A stretch of 64,000 nt of DNA from Pseudomonadota bacterium (GCA_027623555.1 JAQBSZ010000018.1:19214-83213); one strand, 5' to 3'; positions 19,653 to 30,561 are shown, counted from the stretch's first letter. Made by a program: numbers and translations. The notes: a model not told the origin generated them from the sequence alone.

Positions 19653-20528
19653 TTATGCTGCCGTCAGCATTTGTTTCGGTGGCAAACCACCATTAGCCTT
19701 GTTAGGCCGTTCATTGTTGTAGAACCACAACCACTTCGTCGCATAGTCCTGAACTTCCGCAATCGAGTCAAACAAATAGGGACTCAACCAACTGTAGCGA
19801 ACAGTACGATTGAATCGCTCGACATAAGCATTCTGCTGCGGATTGCCTGGCTGAATGAATTCGAGTTGAATACCTTGTTCGCGCGCCCATGCTTCCAATT
19901 CTTGGCTGATGAATTCGGGGCCATTGTCACAACGTATTCGCTCAGGCTTACCCCGCCACTCTATGATCTGATTGAGTGCGCGAACAACACGGTTCGCTGG
20001 CAGTGAGAAGTCCGCTTCAATACCCAATCCTTCACGATTAAAATCATCTAACACATTAAAAAGTCTAAAGGTACGACTGTCGCTCAACTGATCATGCATA
20101 AAATCCATCGACCAAACTTCATTTGGTGATTCTGGCACAGCCAGTGGTATTGGCTTCTCGCGCTCAATCCGATGCTTGGGTTTAATGCGCAAATTTAACT
20201 CCAGTTCGCAGTAAATCCGGCGTATACGCTTGTGATTCCAATCAAAGCCTCTGACGTTACGTAGATAATCACAGCACAACCCAAACCCCCAGTCCTTCTG
20301 ATTGTGAGTCAGGCGGATTAACCAGTCAGCAATCTCGGCGTTTTCATCAGATAGCAATGGCCGATAGCGATAGCAAGTCTCGCTGATACCAAAGGCCAAA
20401 CACACCAAGCGAATACTCGTCCCGTACTTAGATAACGCTTGCTGAGCCATCTCCTTGCGCCGAGACGGCCTTACCACTTTTTGCCAAGGCCTCCTGAGCC
20501 ATTTCGGCCTTGAGTCGCTCATCGGCAT
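19653..20528 (-). CDS. IS3 OrfB (DDE integrase domain)
   Basis: Catalytic half of the IS3 transposase. It starts with the HTH_21-like region ([10 protein letters not shown]) and continues into the rve integrase core. DDE residues are seen as Asp in VWSMDFMHD, Asp in IRCDNGPEF and Glu in NAYVERFNR. It overlaps orfA by about 100 bases in the -1 frame. The real product is the OrfAB fusion made by frameshifting; an initiation codon near 20528 may give a separate OrfB. Confidence 0.93.
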   Translation of the reverse strand: MPMSDSRPKWLRRPWQKVVRPSRRKEMAQQALSKYGTSIRLVCLAFGISETCYRYRPLLSDENAEIADWLIRLTHNQKDWGFGLCCDYLRNVRGFDWNHKRIRRIYCELELNLRIKPKHRIEREKPIPLAVPESPNEVWSMDFMHDQLSDSRTFRLFNVLDDFNREGLGIEADFSLPANRVVRALNQIIEWRGKPERIRCDNGPEFISQELEAWAREQGIQLEFIQPGNPQQNAYVERFNRTVRYSWLSPYLFDSIAEVQDYATKWLWFYNNERPNKANGGLPPKQMLTAA

Positions 20529-20736
20529 ACATCTTCTTTAACCGCCGATTCTCGTCCTCCAATTCCTTCAACCGTCTCATCATTGACGCATCCATACCGC
20601 CAAACTTGGAACGCCACTGGTAGAAACAGGCGCTGCTCATTCCATGCTCTCGACACAGGTTCGCTATTGGCGTGCCAGACTCGGCTTGTTTCAGTATCGC
20701 CAGAATCTGGCTGTAGCTAAATCGTGATTTTTTCAT
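20428..20736 (-). CDS. IS3 OrfA (helix-turn-helix)
   Basis: A 102-residue DNA-binding protein with the typical IS3 HTH ([31 protein letters not shown]) followed by a leucine-zipper-like coiled coil ([18 protein letters not shown]). The A5 run at 20478-20482 (read as T5 on the plus strand) is where the OrfA frame (LAKSGK) meets the OrfB frame (PWQKVVRP) and is the likely -1 slippage site. Confidence 0.93.
   Translation of the reverse strand: MKKSRFSYSQILAILKQAESGTPIANLCREHGMSSACFYQWRSKFGGMDASMMRRLKELEDENRRLKKMYADERLKAEMAQEALAKSGKAVSAQGDGSASVI
20478..20482 (-). promoter_or_regulatory. Likely -1 programmed frameshift site of the IS3 element
   Basis: Five A residues on the minus strand (GGCAAAAAGTGG). 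In frame 0 it reads Ala-Lys-Ser; one base back it reads Gln-Lys-Val and joins orfB. Slippage on A-runs is well known in IS3-family elements; use of this exact run is inferred. Confidence 0.55.
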
Positions 20737-20807
20737 GCAGAATATCCTCTTACCCCATTATGAGAAAATTCTACTTTAGATGTCAGTTATTTTTGGGGAT
20801 GATTACC

Positions 20808-20811
20808 TCAC
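20808..20811. repeat. IS3 target-site duplication, right copy
   Basis: TCAC, partner of 19610-19613. Confidence 0.85.
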
Positions 20812-21567
20812 CACCGCGTTCGGCAGATGCATCGCCACCCCTTTAATGTACGCCGGCGACATATCGATGCTCACCGCCGTCACGGCGCCAGGATCCCCGC
20901 CGTGAGCCCTCAAATCCGTCGCCAAACGCTCAATAGCAGCCGACTCACGCGTGTCTGTTACGAAAATAACTGCGCGTCGTTCGGCATCGGCCGCCAGCGT
21001 GACATAGTCATGCCCGCGGGCTCGGGAGGTCTCGTCAATCGTCAGTTCCTGGACTTCAGAGAAATCCGCTTGCTCCAACGCCAAGTCCACATAGCGTTCC
21101 GCGATGGCTGCCACCCGGTGCCAGCTTGCTCCGACCAACCGCGCCACCGCCGCAAACGGCATCTCCCGGCACAGGGTCAACACCAGTGCTTCAAACAGCA
21201 GGGTAAAACCACTCAGCTTGCCCGCCCAAGGCGGCTCAATCAGGCGCACACCACCATCGGGCAACTTCACTCTCGGGACGCGTACTTCCAAAAAGCATTC
21301 GTGCTGGAAAAAATTCAGATGTCTGTAACGCTTGGTCTGGCTATCATGAACCGGATGCGTACCAGCCACTTCCGGGTGACTGAAACGGCTACCTGCTTCA
21401 AAATCCACAGCGATGGTCAATGTCTTAACCGTTCCATCGAATCGGGCTTCCTTGATATACCAAGGCTCGCTCACGCCAAGCGCGGCTTCAAAAAGTTTCT
21501 CCGACTGCATCGTTTCCGTTACTCCCTCACCTGGATGACTCAACGGAAACACTTTTACACTACCCAC
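20808..21567 (-). pseudogene. ISL3 transposase, N-terminal fragment
   Basis: First two thirds of the ISL3 (transposase_12) protein. The N-terminal zinc-finger region is reduced (AGTHPVHDSQTKRYRHL), the HTH is WHRVAAIAERYVDLAL, and the catalytic Asp residues lie in LTIDETSRARG and VSIDMSPAYIKG. It ends artificially in IS3 sequence just after HLPNAVV. The rest of the protein is at 19083-19613. Together the two give the usual length of about 430 aa. Confidence 0.92.
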
Positions 21568-21585
21568 TCAGATTTCAAAAGAGGC
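21562..21585 (-). repeat. ISL3 right terminal inverted repeat
   Basis: Read inwards it begins GCCTCTTTTGAA and ends GAGTGGGT, like the left end. Confidence 0.88.
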
Positions 21586-21593
21586 ATAAATAT
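21586..21593. repeat. ISL3 target-site duplication, right copy
   Basis: ATAAATAT, identical to 19052-19059. Confidence 0.9.
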
Positions 21594-21693
21594 TTACTCT
21601 TCAATCCTTAGTAGTGATTTAAGTTATAATCCTTTCTAATTACTTCAATCTGATTGACGGCTCAATTAGCTTATTCTTTAACCAAAACAAAAA

Positions 21694-22251
21694 ATGAACA
21701 ACGGCTCCATATTAGTGTTTTTTGCCTATACCACGATAATCGTGAGCTGGACATGGGCTAGATTTAGGTTCTTCAAGATCTTATCGCGCAGTTCTAGAAT
21801 AAGCAGCCTATTCTACGACCCAATTGTAATAATTCAGATTGCAAACACTTATTATTGCATTTTCAAAGAAGATCAATTTGAAGTTATTCCAACGACTTTA
21901 GGACTAACAGCATACATATTGGGATTGACGATGTTTTTCTGGTCAATTCGCTTGGTAAAGCACTTGAATTTCGCATTTAGCGATAGAGTCGGGGCAGTTG
22001 TAGTCACTGGCCCATATAGCATAGTGCGGCATCCTATATATTTGTCTTACGCTTTCGTTTGGTTATCAAGCACACTAATGTTCAAATCTGCGATTCTATG
22101 GATTACACTAATTTATCTAATGGTTTTTTACTTCGTTTCAGCGAAGAAAGAAGAAAAGGTCATACTAGAAAGTGAATACTCGCGAGAGTATCTAGAATAC
22201 AAAAAGAAAGTAGGTATGTTTTCACCGAGGATATTACGATGGATACAGTAA
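21694..22251 (+). CDS. Isoprenylcysteine carboxyl methyltransferase (ICMT)-like membrane protein
   Basis: 185 residues with four to five membrane helices. The C-terminal half holds the ICMT/PEMT-like SAM-binding signature GPYSIVRHPIYLSY followed by the helix pair and the acidic KKEEKVILESEYSREYLEYKKKV stretch. Bacterial homologues methylate small lipophilic or unknown substrates; none can be named here. The gene overlaps the next by 13 bases, so the two should work together. The region is AT-rich compared with its flanks, which suggests transfer together with its neighbour. Confidence 0.82.
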   Translation: MNNGSILVFFAYTTIIVSWTWARFRFFKILSRSSRISSLFYDPIVIIQIANTYYCIFKEDQFEVIPTTLGLTAYILGLTMFFWSIRLVKHLNFAFSDRVGAVVVTGPYSIVRHPIYLSYAFVWLSSTLMFKSAILWITLIYLMVFYFVSAKKEEKVILESEYSREYLEYKKKVGMFSPRILRWIQ

Positions 22252-22874
22252 AATTTAGAACAATAGAAGATCCACTTGAGACAAAACTGATTCTAGACAA
22301 CATTGAAAGATATTCAGGAGTTCGACTTCCATTGCAGTACATTAAGAGCAGCAGAGTTGTAGGAGCATTCCTACACAATCAACTCGTTGCCAGCTATATG
22401 CTAATTACAAATCCAAATTTCAGAAGCCTTATGTTCTTACCAGACGAAGTTAGAAGAGCAAATGCTTTCTTCGCAAAAGATCAATACGAAATGATGGAAG
22501 TGAATGGACTATGGATAAGTCCAACTCTCAAAACCCCTGCTTTGCAAATTAGGGTCTGGATGCAGCTAATTCGAGACATATTTCTTTGTAGAAAAAAGTA
22601 TGTATTGTTAATGAGAGACGTGAGAAACAAAAGCATGGATCGGTTTATGGGTATGGCAAATCCATTAGCCCTGTATCAAGGCCCTCCCATACTAATGGCT
22701 GGCGAGAATACTCATAAATCTATTCAAGTCAGTTACACGACTAGGTGGAAAATTGTTCTAAATTTTCATAAATATATTAAGGAGTTAAGAAATCGCCAAC
22801 GAAGAGCTGAATCTTCAGCCAAACTACGAACTACGCTTAGAGGCTTGAGGCAATCTGAAGCAAAGTACGTTTAG
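22239..22874 (+). CDS. Hypothetical protein, possible acyltransferase-like
   Basis: 211 residues, not assigned to a family. It starts 13 bases inside the ICMT-like gene. Visible features are an N-terminal alpha/beta region with alternating strands (VVGAFLHNQLVASYMLI), a central hydrophobic helix (LQIRVWMQLIRDIFLC) and a basic C-terminus (KELRNRQRRAESSAK). The layout resembles a GNAT-like fold of the N-acyl amino acid synthase type, but no motif proves it. Tight coupling with a methyltransferase suggests a small modification pathway. AT-rich codon use. Confidence 0.55.
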   Translation: MDTVKFRTIEDPLETKLILDNIERYSGVRLPLQYIKSSRVVGAFLHNQLVASYMLITNPNFRSLMFLPDEVRRANAFFAKDQYEMMEVNGLWISPTLKTPALQIRVWMQLIRDIFLCRKKYVLLMRDVRNKSMDRFMGMANPLALYQGPPILMAGENTHKSIQVSYTTRWKIVLNFHKYIKELRNRQRRAESSAKLRTTLRGLRQSEAKYV

Positions 22875-23197
22875 TTTGGCGTGAATAAGAACATTTTCTA
22901 AACCAAGAAATTCTATTCGTCTAAAGCATTACCTATTTAAGGAGCAAGGACGCTCCAATAAAGCTCAGAATCTGGCCCGATTAAGCGCTGGATTTTGACT
23001 TGCAGGTGCATTATTCTCCTCACCCTCGCCGGTACAATTCAGTCGTCGTCGCCCAACTGCAGGTGAGTCAAGCTTCCTGCCAGACTCCAAAATTGGTGTG
23101 TTGCGGATTAGCAGTCTGGATCCAGAAATATCTCCTGCCCGACGTAACTATGAATTAATCTGGCAATTTATTCGATTTTGAGACGCGTGATAGATTT
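22875..23197. other. Non-coding gap between the hypothetical gene and ppdK
   Basis: 323 bases without a supportable gene. A weak GGAGC/GCTCC inverted repeat is near 22940, but it has no T-run. No tRNA or riboswitch structure was recognised. It must contain the ppdK promoter. Confidence 0.4.
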
Positions 23198-25951
23198 ATG
23201 AGTAAAGCTCTGATGACCAGAAAATCCGCCCGAACCAGAGAATTATCCAAAAAAACTAAAAAATACGTTTTCGCTTTTGGAAAAAAAACTGACGGAAACG
23301 CTGAAATGCGTGATGTACTGGGGGGAAAAGGTGCCAATCTGGCTGAGATGGCTTCCATCGGGTTGCCGGTGCCACCTGGATTCACGATCAGCACCGACGT
23401 TTGTACTTACTACTACAAACACGAAAACCGCTATCCTACCGCGCTCAAACTGGACATGAATAGCGCAATTCGACAAATTGAGTCCCAGCTGGGCAAAAAA
23501 TTTGGCGCTCGACAAAATCCTTTGCTGCTCTCAGTCCGATCCGGTGCCCGGGATTCCATGCCAGGAATGATGGATACCATCCTGAATCTGGGGCTGAATG
23601 ATGAGACAGTCGTAGGACTGGCCGAGGTTTCAGATAATCCAAGGTTTGCATGGGATTGTTACAGGCGCTTCATCCAGATGTATGGTGACGTTGTAATGGG
23701 TGTTCAAGCCAGATCGGAAGAAGACGAGGAGCCTTTTCACGAAATTTTGGAGAATCTCAAGAAAAAGCTCGGAGTAGCCTTCGATACAGACCTCACAACT
23801 TCCCACCTCCAGGAACTGGTTAACCGTTATAAGGCGCTGATCGCAAAACGTACTCGCAGCGCATTCCCGCAAGATGTTATGCAGCAATTATGGGGTGCTA
23901 TTGGCGCTGTACTCGGCTCCTGGAAGAACGAACGCGCAATCCTCTATCGGCAGCAATACGGGATCCCGTCAGACTGGGGTACCGCCGTCAACGTGCAGGC
24001 TATGGTATTCGGCAATGCAGGAGAGGACAGTGCTACCGGTGTCGCCTTTACTCGTGATCCAGCGAATGGGAAAAAGTTGTTTTATGGTGAATATTTGATC
24101 AATGCCCAGGGAGAAGATGTCGTAGCCGGCGTACGAACTCCACATGCAATTCGAGACTTGGAAAAGTCTATGCCCAAGAGTTATCGTGACCTCGAAAAGG
24201 TCCGATCCAAACTTGAGGGACATTTCAAAGATATGCAGGATTTCGAGTTCACCATCGAAAGCGGCCGACTTTTTATTCTGCAGACCCGCAATGGCAAGCG
24301 AACCGGGCTTGCCGCTGTTCGAATTGCTGTGGAGATGCAAAAAGAACGCTTGATGACTCAGGAAACAGCCCTGCTAAAAATCCCGGCAGAATCTATCGAT
24401 TCATTACTGGTTCCAGTGTTCGATCCCAAAGCATTGAAATCCGCTACAGCAATCGGTAGTGGACTGCCAGCAGGGCCTGGCGCTGCAACCGGTAGAATCG
24501 CATTTACCGCTGCCACCGCCGAAATAGAGACGCGCAGAGGCAATAAGGTCGTTCTATGCCGAACTGAAACGTCACCGGACGATCTCAAGGGTATGCTGCA
24601 CTCACAAGGCATTTTGACATCACGAGGTGGGGTCTCCTCCCATGCCGCACTGGTCGCTCGACAACTCGGCAAGGTTTGTATCTGCGGAGCGAGCAATATC
24701 AGCATTAACTATGAAAAAAGAACGCTTACTGCAGGCAAAGTCGTACTTCAAGAAGGCGATTATATCTCTATCGATGGCAGCACCGGCGCTATCTACAAGG
24801 GAATGATCGAAAGTGCAGATTCCGAAGTAAAGCGAGTGATAGATGGTGAATTAAAACCTTCCAGCAGTTACACATTCGAATTATTTCAGACTGTAATGAA
24901 GTGGGCGGATAAGCATCGCACTCTTAAAATAAGGACTAACGCCGACACTCCTGCTATGGCTAGACAAGCCGTATCCTTCGGCGCCGAAGGAATTGGCTTG
25001 TGCAGAACCGAACACATGTTCTTCGATGGTGAACGCATCGACTATATGCGCCAGATGATCCTTGCGGCAGATGAAGTTCAGCGACGCTCTGCTCTGAAAA
25101 AACTACTACCATTTCAAAAGAAAGATTTTATTGGCCTCTTCAATGCAATGGACGGCCGCCCTGTCACAATAAGACTGCTGGATCCTCCGCTACATGAATT
25201 TCTGCCCCATGATGACGTAGTGCGGCGTCAACTTGCTGAAAAACTCAATGTGCCACTTGATTTCGTGATTGATCGTATTAAAGCCCTGCACGAGGAAAAT
25301 CCTATGCTCGGCTGTCGCGGCTGTCGATTGGGTATACTTCATCCCGAGATTACAGAGATGCAAGCTCGGGCAATTTTCGAAGCGGCAGCCCAGATTCTGA
25401 AAGGCAAGAAGCGGATACGTGTTAATCCTGAGATTATGATTCCATTGGTAGGGTTTCGGGAGGAATTGGCTGATCAGTTACGTATTGTGCATCGGGTTGC
25501 CAAAGAAGTCATGAAGTCGCGCAAAGTACGCATTAACTATCAAGTCGGCACGATGATAGAAGTGCCCCGTGCTGCGATTACCGCTGACGAGATCGCTAAA
25601 GAAGCTGACTTCTTCAGCTTCGGCACGAATGACCTTACTCAGACAACACTGGGCCTAAGCCGAGATGACATGGGCTTGTTCTACGATGAATACCAGCGTA
25701 AAGAAATCTACAATAAGAATCCATTCGCGAGTCTCGATCAATCTGGAGTTGGCAAACTGATCAATTTAGCCGTATCCAAGGGTAGAGCCACGAAACCACA
25801 GCTGAAACTTGGCATCTGTGGAGAACATGCCGGCGATCCGTCTTCAATCGACTTCTGTTACCGAGCTGGGCTTAATTATGTGAGCTGCTCACCACCAAGA
25901 GTTCCAATTGCGCGGCTTGCAGCGGCACAAGCGAAATTGAGAAATAAGTAG
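23198..25951 (+). CDS. ppdK: Pyruvate, phosphate dikinase
   Basis: Interconverts pyruvate, ATP and phosphate with PEP, AMP and diphosphate. Three domains are visible: the N-terminal ATP-grasp ([20 protein letters not shown], about 42-61), the phosphohistidine swivelling domain with H482 in [10 protein letters not shown], and the C-terminal PEP-binding barrel with [17 protein letters not shown] and GCRGCRLG. At 917 aa it is slightly longer than average because of a lysine-rich N-terminus; M6 (MTRKSARTR) is an alternative start. Convergent with the M48 gene, 16 bases away. It would support gluconeogenesis from lactate or acetate. Confidence 0.96.
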   Translation: MSKALMTRKSARTRELSKKTKKYVFAFGKKTDGNAEMRDVLGGKGANLAEMASIGLPVPPGFTISTDVCTYYYKHENRYPTALKLDMNSAIRQIESQLGKKFGARQNPLLLSVRSGARDSMPGMMDTILNLGLNDETVVGLAEVSDNPRFAWDCYRRFIQMYGDVVMGVQARSEEDEEPFHEILENLKKKLGVAFDTDLTTSHLQELVNRYKALIAKRTRSAFPQDVMQQLWGAIGAVLGSWKNERAILYRQQYGIPSDWGTAVNVQAMVFGNAGEDSATGVAFTRDPANGKKLFYGEYLINAQGEDVVAGVRTPHAIRDLEKSMPKSYRDLEKVRSKLEGHFKDMQDFEFTIESGRLFILQTRNGKRTGLAAVRIAVEMQKERLMTQETALLKIPAESIDSLLVPVFDPKALKSATAIGSGLPAGPGAATGRIAFTAATAEIETRRGNKVVLCRTETSPDDLKGMLHSQGILTSRGGVSSHAALVARQLGKVCICGASNISINYEKRTLTAGKVVLQEGDYISIDGSTGAIYKGMIESADSEVKRVIDGELKPSSSYTFELFQTVMKWADKHRTLKIRTNADTPAMARQAVSFGAEGIGLCRTEHMFFDGERIDYMRQMILAADEVQRRSALKKLLPFQKKDFIGLFNAMDGRPVTIRLLDPPLHEFLPHDDVVRRQLAEKLNVPLDFVIDRIKALHEENPMLGCRGCRLGILHPEITEMQARAIFEAAAQILKGKKRIRVNPEIMIPLVGFREELADQLRIVHRVAKEVMKSRKVRINYQVGTMIEVPRAAITADEIAKEADFFSFGTNDLTQTTLGLSRDDMGLFYDEYQRKEIYNKNPFASLDQSGVGKLINLAVSKGRATKPQLKLGICGEHAGDPSSIDFCYRAGLNYVSCSPPRVPIARLAAAQAKLRNK

Positions 25952-25967
25952 GCTCTAAACGATCGCT

Positions 25968-27887
25968 TCATGTAAGTATCGGCGGCATCGGACAATCGAG
26001 AGTCGCGGCTATTGCTCGCATCAATTCAGCTTCAATTGCGTCCACTTGCCTATCAGCTGTGATACAGGCCGCACAAGCCTTCAGTAGCGCCGGCTTCTGT
26101 AACGGTTTGAGTTGAGCAAGCTCATCCAACGCATCGTTTAACGATGTATACTCGATCGACTGCGCTGCAATAAATCGCAGCTCAAAATCCAGTTTCATTG
26201 CTCCGAGCTCGAAAGCCTCTTCGGTTGTAATGCCCTGTTGCTGATTAGACTGAGCCAGAATAGAGAGCAACAACGCAACTGAGTTCTGGCAGCTCTTTAG
26301 CTCTTTACTGCCCAATTTGGGGCGTTTGTTCGAGAAAACGGCATCTAGATGATGAAAGACATTTTTCTGCAGTGCCCACTCCAGTAAATTTATCTTCTTA
26401 TCCAACTTAATCAGTTCATTGAAATTATTTTTAAAGAGCCGGTACTGATTATTCGAGAGTTGCCTCAAACTGGCAATAGCAATCTCCACCAGCGGCAACC
26501 GATGCTCTGGTTTCAGCGATCTTTCGTTCGTATTAATTGTGAGTAGCCCGAGTAATTCCTGATAGACTCCTGGGTCGGCGTTTTCCTGCAAGAGTGCTAT
26601 CTGCTGGCGGCGCACCGGATCGGTACTGTTTAGCACCAAATAGTAAATAACCGATCGCGCACCGGAAGCTTCATGCGCAGCATCCAGGAATTCCTGGGGA
26701 ATCTGTTGCTGAATTGCACCAGCATACTCCAACTGTTCGATACCCGGATTTCCCACTTGCCGTATTATGTTCTCAGTCAAGAGCACACCTGTTGCACCGG
26801 TCAGAATGGCCGCCATCCTCTCCTGTCTTGATCTTTCGTTCTCAGCGCTCATTGCTGGCTCGGGTTGCGATTCCTTGCGTCGAATCAGATCGAAACTGCC
26901 ATCCCACCCGGGCAGAATGGCACTAATTCGCTTCTCCAGAGGCGGATGGGTTGCATACAAGCCACGCAGTGGCGACAACGTAGCCTCCTCAAACAACGCG
27001 TGGCTAATTTCAGCGCTATTTGGATTATTCAGATAGGAGCGCTCGGCGTGATTGGCAATCTGCATTAACGCACCAGCTATACCACCTGGGTTGCGCGTAT
27101 ATTGCACGGCCGAGGCATCGGCTAGAAACTCTCGCTGCCTGCTAACCGCAGCCTTAATCAGGTTCCCGAAAAAAGTACCGACATAGCCCACCACCATCAA
27201 GCCAATACCGAGAAATACAATACCCGCCGAATCTTTAGACCGACGGCTGTATGAGCCGCCCCTAAGTAGATGAAAACCAATTATCCCCAACACCATGATT
27301 CCATAGAGAATACCGATTAGCCGAATGTTAATCCGCATGTCTCCATGCAGGATGTGGCTGAACTCATGCGCAATAACCCCTTGCAACTGATCCCTGCTAA
27401 GCGTATCGATGGTGCCTCGGGTAACACCAATTACTGCATCGGATGGTGAATAGCCAGCGGCGAATGCATTGATGCCAGATTCTTCCATCACGTACACCGG
27501 TGGAACGGGTGTCCCGGAAGCCAGTGCCATCTCCTCCACCACATTCAAAACGCGTTGTTCCGCCAGATCTCTGTTACCAGCCAGTAGCAGTCTGCCGTTC
27601 ATCATCTCGGCGATTCGTGCTCCGCCTCCGGATAAGGCACTCAGCTTATAGAGACTGCCTGTTAATACGATTGCAGAAACCGCTGCTCCAATGAAAACGA
27701 AGGTTTGCCAATCGAATAGCAATGAATTCCCGGCGGCTGTATCTGCCATCTCATTACCGATAAAACCAAATACCACCATCACCAAAAAATTGGTCACGAT
27801 GATGAGTGAAAGCACTGCAAGGACAAACAGAACGACTAGCTTGGTCGTGTTACGTTTGGCGGTTTCCTGAGATTCAAAAAAATCCAT
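25968..27887 (-). CDS. M48-family membrane zinc metallopeptidase with C-terminal extension
   Basis: HtpX-like protease: two N-terminal membrane helices (about 17-43 and 62-82), the zinc motif HEFSH at H174-H178, and two more helices before the third zinc ligand region (REFLADASAVQYTRNPGG). After residue 330 comes an additional helical region of about 300 residues, longer than in E. coli HtpX. It lies 50 bases downstream of a LemA gene on the same strand; LemA-M48 pairs are common. Likely role in membrane protein quality control. Confidence 0.92.
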   Translation of the reverse strand: MDFFESQETAKRNTTKLVVLFVLAVLSLIIVTNFLVMVVFGFIGNEMADTAAGNSLLFDWQTFVFIGAAVSAIVLTGSLYKLSALSGGGARIAEMMNGRLLLAGNRDLAEQRVLNVVEEMALASGTPVPPVYVMEESGINAFAAGYSPSDAVIGVTRGTIDTLSRDQLQGVIAHEFSHILHGDMRINIRLIGILYGIMVLGIIGFHLLRGGSYSRRSKDSAGIVFLGIGLMVVGYVGTFFGNLIKAAVSRQREFLADASAVQYTRNPGGIAGALMQIANHAERSYLNNPNSAEISHALFEEATLSPLRGLYATHPPLEKRISAILPGWDGSFDLIRRKESQPEPAMSAENERSRQERMAAILTGATGVLLTENIIRQVGNPGIEQLEYAGAIQQQIPQEFLDAAHEASGARSVIYYLVLNSTDPVRRQQIALLQENADPGVYQELLGLLTINTNERSLKPEHRLPLVEIAIASLRQLSNNQYRLFKNNFNELIKLDKKINLLEWALQKNVFHHLDAVFSNKRPKLGSKELKSCQNSVALLLSILAQSNQQQGITTEEAFELGAMKLDFELRFIAAQSIEYTSLNDALDELAQLKPLQKPALLKACAACITADRQVDAIEAELMRAIAATLDCPMPPILT

Positions 27888-27937
27888 TATCTTCAGTTCA
27901 AAGCGTGTTCGCGATTAGAGTGTCCCGCAGATTAATC

Positions 27938-28534
27938 CTAGAACGAGACCTTTGGTGCATCCTGTATTTGTTCACTGTCTTCAAATTCCAGCAGACTGGC
28001 ATCAGACCCATGACCAAATACACCGGCAATTGCAACAGGCGGGAAGGATTGGCGGTAGGTGTTGTATGCCATCACCTGATCATTAAATGCCTGACGGGAA
28101 AAAGCGACTTTGTTCTCTGTTGCAGTCAGTTCCTCACTAAGCTGCATCATATTCTGATTGGCCTTCAGATCTGGATAGGCTTCCATTACGACATTAAATC
28201 GATTTAACGCCCCTGCCAGCACGCTTTCCTGACCAGCCAACTCTTTAATTGCCGCTGCATTACCCGGGTCGGCTGCCGCTGCCGCCAGTCCAGCTGCGGC
28301 GGAATTACGCGCCGCAATGACGGCCTCAAGCGTTTCCCGCTCATGCTTGATATAACCCTTCGCTGTTTCCACCAGATTTGGAATAAGGTCATAGCGTCGC
28401 TTTAGCTGCACTTCGATCTGTGCAAACGCATTCTGGTATCTATTCTTCAAACTAACCAGACGGTTATAGATTCCAACCAGGTAAAAAAACACCACTGCTA
28501 CAATGACCAGTACCACGATTGTCGAAATTTCCAT
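27938..28534 (-). CDS. LemA-family protein
   Basis: 198 residues with one N-terminal membrane helix (about 4-22) and the typical long helical LemA body ([31 protein letters not shown], with the conserved RYDLIPNLV block). Upstream partner of the M48 peptidase and probably its co-transcribed scaffold. The family forms coiled-coil membrane-anchored proteins of unsettled function. Confidence 0.93.
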   Translation of the reverse strand: MEISTIVVLVIVAVVFFYLVGIYNRLVSLKNRYQNAFAQIEVQLKRRYDLIPNLVETAKGYIKHERETLEAVIAARNSAAAGLAAAAADPGNAAAIKELAGQESVLAGALNRFNVVMEAYPDLKANQNMMQLSEELTATENKVAFSRQAFNDQVMAYNTYRQSFPPVAIAGVFGHGSDASLLEFEDSEQIQDAPKVSF

Positions 28535-28723
28535 TGTGTGTACTCCTGTTAATGAAACTAGTTTGGCGAAGCAAAATCATACCCTTGGAGATATTATTTC
28601 ATTATTACTTGATATTGTCGCTTCTGCTTCATAAAAAGGCCCAATTGAAATTTTGAGCAAAGCAGAATATCTGCTAAGCTCGAAAAGCTCGATATCTCAA
28701 ATACTAACCAAAGAATAATAACT

Positions 28724-30511
28724 ATGAGCATCGGTGTCCTTGCCATACTTTCCTTACTACCAATCATCTCGGTAGCTGTCTTTTTAGTCATCCTTCGCTG
28801 GCCTGCCAGTCGGGCCATGCCAATCGCCTATATAGTAGCCGCAGTTCTAGCGTATTTTATATGGCAAATCCCGCTTACCAAGGTGTTGGCCGCCAGCGTC
28901 AATGGCCTGATTGTTGCTGGGACCCTAATCTACATTATCTTTGGCGCCATCCTCCTGCTGAACACGCTGCAACAGAGTGGAGCCATCCAGACAATTCGTC
29001 AGGGCTTTTCCGATATCACTCCGGATCGCCGCATACAGGTAATTATTATTGCCTGGCTATTTGGTTCCTTTATCGAAGGATCGGCCGGGTTCGGAACACC
29101 GGCAGCGGTAGCGGTTCCACTCATGGTAGGGCTCGGTTTTCCAGCCATGGCCGCCGTCGTTGCAGGCATGATCATACAGAGCACACCCGTGTCTTTCGGC
29201 GCAATGGGTACACCGATCCTGGTTGGTATCAATACCGGTCTTTCGGCCGATCCCGACATGGTTGCCTATGCTGCAGAACGCGGCTATGCAGAATGGGATT
29301 CATTCCTTGGATTCATCGCCACAAAGGTCGCCCTGATACATGCCCTTGCCGGCACTTTCATTCCACTCCTGGTCACAGGGATAATGACACGATTCTTTGG
29401 CGAACACCGCTCCTTTGCTGATGGCTTCAAGGTATGGAAATTCGCTCTCTTCGCCGCGTTCTCCATGACCATACCTTACCTGATTGTCGCCACAGTATTT
29501 GGTCCCGAATTTCCTTCCATGTTTGGAGGGTTGATCGGGTTGGCAATAGTGGTTATCGCCGCAAGGGCAGGATTCCTGATGCCCAAAGGCGATGAGTTAT
29601 GGGACTTCGCCGATAAATCCGAATGGGAAGAAGAATGGACTGGTTACTTACAGAGCGGGCCGGGTGTCAATGAGAAAGCCCAATCCATGACGCTCATGCG
29701 AGCGTGGTCTCCTTACCTGTTTGTAGCAGGATTTCTTATACTGACGCGATTGCCGCAATTGAATATGGAGGTTTTGCTTCGAGCGCCAGTCTTTCCCGTG
29801 ACCCTGTCATGGCCACAGATTTTCGGCAGTGATATCAGTGCGTCATTCCAACCTCTTTGGTCACCAGGAACTATTTTTATCATAGTTTCCCTGATTACTA
29901 TCCTGCTTCAAGGCTTAAAATTTCCTGATTACAAGCTAGCCCTCAGCAGTTCGCTAAAAACGCTAGTCCCTGCCTCTACGGCACTGGTTTTCACTGTGCC
30001 AATGGTCCAGGTTTTTATCAACACCAGTGGTGGAGCGTCGGGATACGAACAGATGCCCATTGCGCTTGCTGAAGGCGTAGCTAACCTGGCCGGCTCTGCG
30101 TGGCCATTTTTCTCTACTTTTATTGGTGGGTTAGGGGCATTCGTTGCCGGCAGTAACACCGTAAGCAACATGATGTTCTCATTGTTTCAGTTCGGTGTGG
30201 GCGAACGCATACTGGTAGATCCGACCTGGATAGTGGCACTACAGGCTGTTGGAGGTGCCGCAGGTAATATTATTTGCGTACACAATGTTGTGGCTGCATC
30301 GGCAGTCGCTGGACTTGTCGGCAAAGAAGGTGCCGTAATCCGCAAGACGTTGATTCCGTTTTGTTACTACGCACTAATGACAGGTGCCATTGGCTATGGA
30401 ATAGTAAATCTTGACAGTGGTATTTTTAATGCAGGATTTATAGTCGTCGGTCTAATTGTGGCTATCATGGTTTACTTTATTATAAAGTTCAATCGGAGCA
30501 GTGTTCCCTGA
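28724..30511 (+). CDS. lctP: L-lactate permease
   Basis: Proton-coupled lactate/glycolate importer of the LctP family: about 13 hydrophobic helices in 595 aa, with conserved [20 protein letters not shown] and [18 protein letters not shown] blocks. No lactate dehydrogenase gene is adjacent. It is divergent from lemA and followed by selB after 50 bases; no terminator is obvious between them, so selB may be read from the same transcript. Confidence 0.94.
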   Translation: MSIGVLAILSLLPIISVAVFLVILRWPASRAMPIAYIVAAVLAYFIWQIPLTKVLAASVNGLIVAGTLIYIIFGAILLLNTLQQSGAIQTIRQGFSDITPDRRIQVIIIAWLFGSFIEGSAGFGTPAAVAVPLMVGLGFPAMAAVVAGMIIQSTPVSFGAMGTPILVGINTGLSADPDMVAYAAERGYAEWDSFLGFIATKVALIHALAGTFIPLLVTGIMTRFFGEHRSFADGFKVWKFALFAAFSMTIPYLIVATVFGPEFPSMFGGLIGLAIVVIAARAGFLMPKGDELWDFADKSEWEEEWTGYLQSGPGVNEKAQSMTLMRAWSPYLFVAGFLILTRLPQLNMEVLLRAPVFPVTLSWPQIFGSDISASFQPLWSPGTIFIIVSLITILLQGLKFPDYKLALSSSLKTLVPASTALVFTVPMVQVFINTSGGASGYEQMPIALAEGVANLAGSAWPFFSTFIGGLGAFVAGSNTVSNMMFSLFQFGVGERILVDPTWIVALQAVGGAAGNIICVHNVVAASAVAGLVGKEGAVIRKTLIPFCYYALMTGAIGYGIVNLDSGIFNAGFIVVGLIVAIMVYFIIKFNRSSVP

Positions 30512-30561
30512 TTTAGCCGCTGAGATCAAAGTACACAACAGATCTTCATTCACTGCAAATC

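Larger units (their letters stand above)
19614..20807 (-). mobile_element. IS3-family insertion sequence (1194 bp), nested in the ISL3 element
   Basis: Both ends read GGTAATCATCCC inwards, followed by imperfect repeat (TAACTAAC / TAACTGAC), and a 4-base duplication TCAC flanks them. It encodes overlapping orfA and orfB on the minus strand with all catalytic residues visible, so it may still be active. The length and duplication size are normal for the family. Confidence 0.93.
19060..21585 (-). mobile_element. ISL3-family insertion sequence, interrupted by an IS3-family element
   Basis: Terminal inverted repeats of 24 bases (GGCTCTTTTGAA... at 19060-19083; reverse complement GCCTCTTTTGAA... 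at 21562-21585) match at 20 of 24 positions and are flanked by perfect 8-base duplications. The transposase is broken into N- and C-terminal parts by the nested IS3 element. Removing that element and one copy of its 4-base duplication restores an element of about 1328 bp with a continuous reading frame. It landed in an AT-rich region between the cyclase-like gene and the ICMT-like gene. Confidence 0.93.

Noticed and set aside
20827..21639. A 270-codon open frame on the plus strand across the ISL3 transposase
   Set aside because: It is the complement of a recognised transposase and runs through its terminal repeat. Not a gene.
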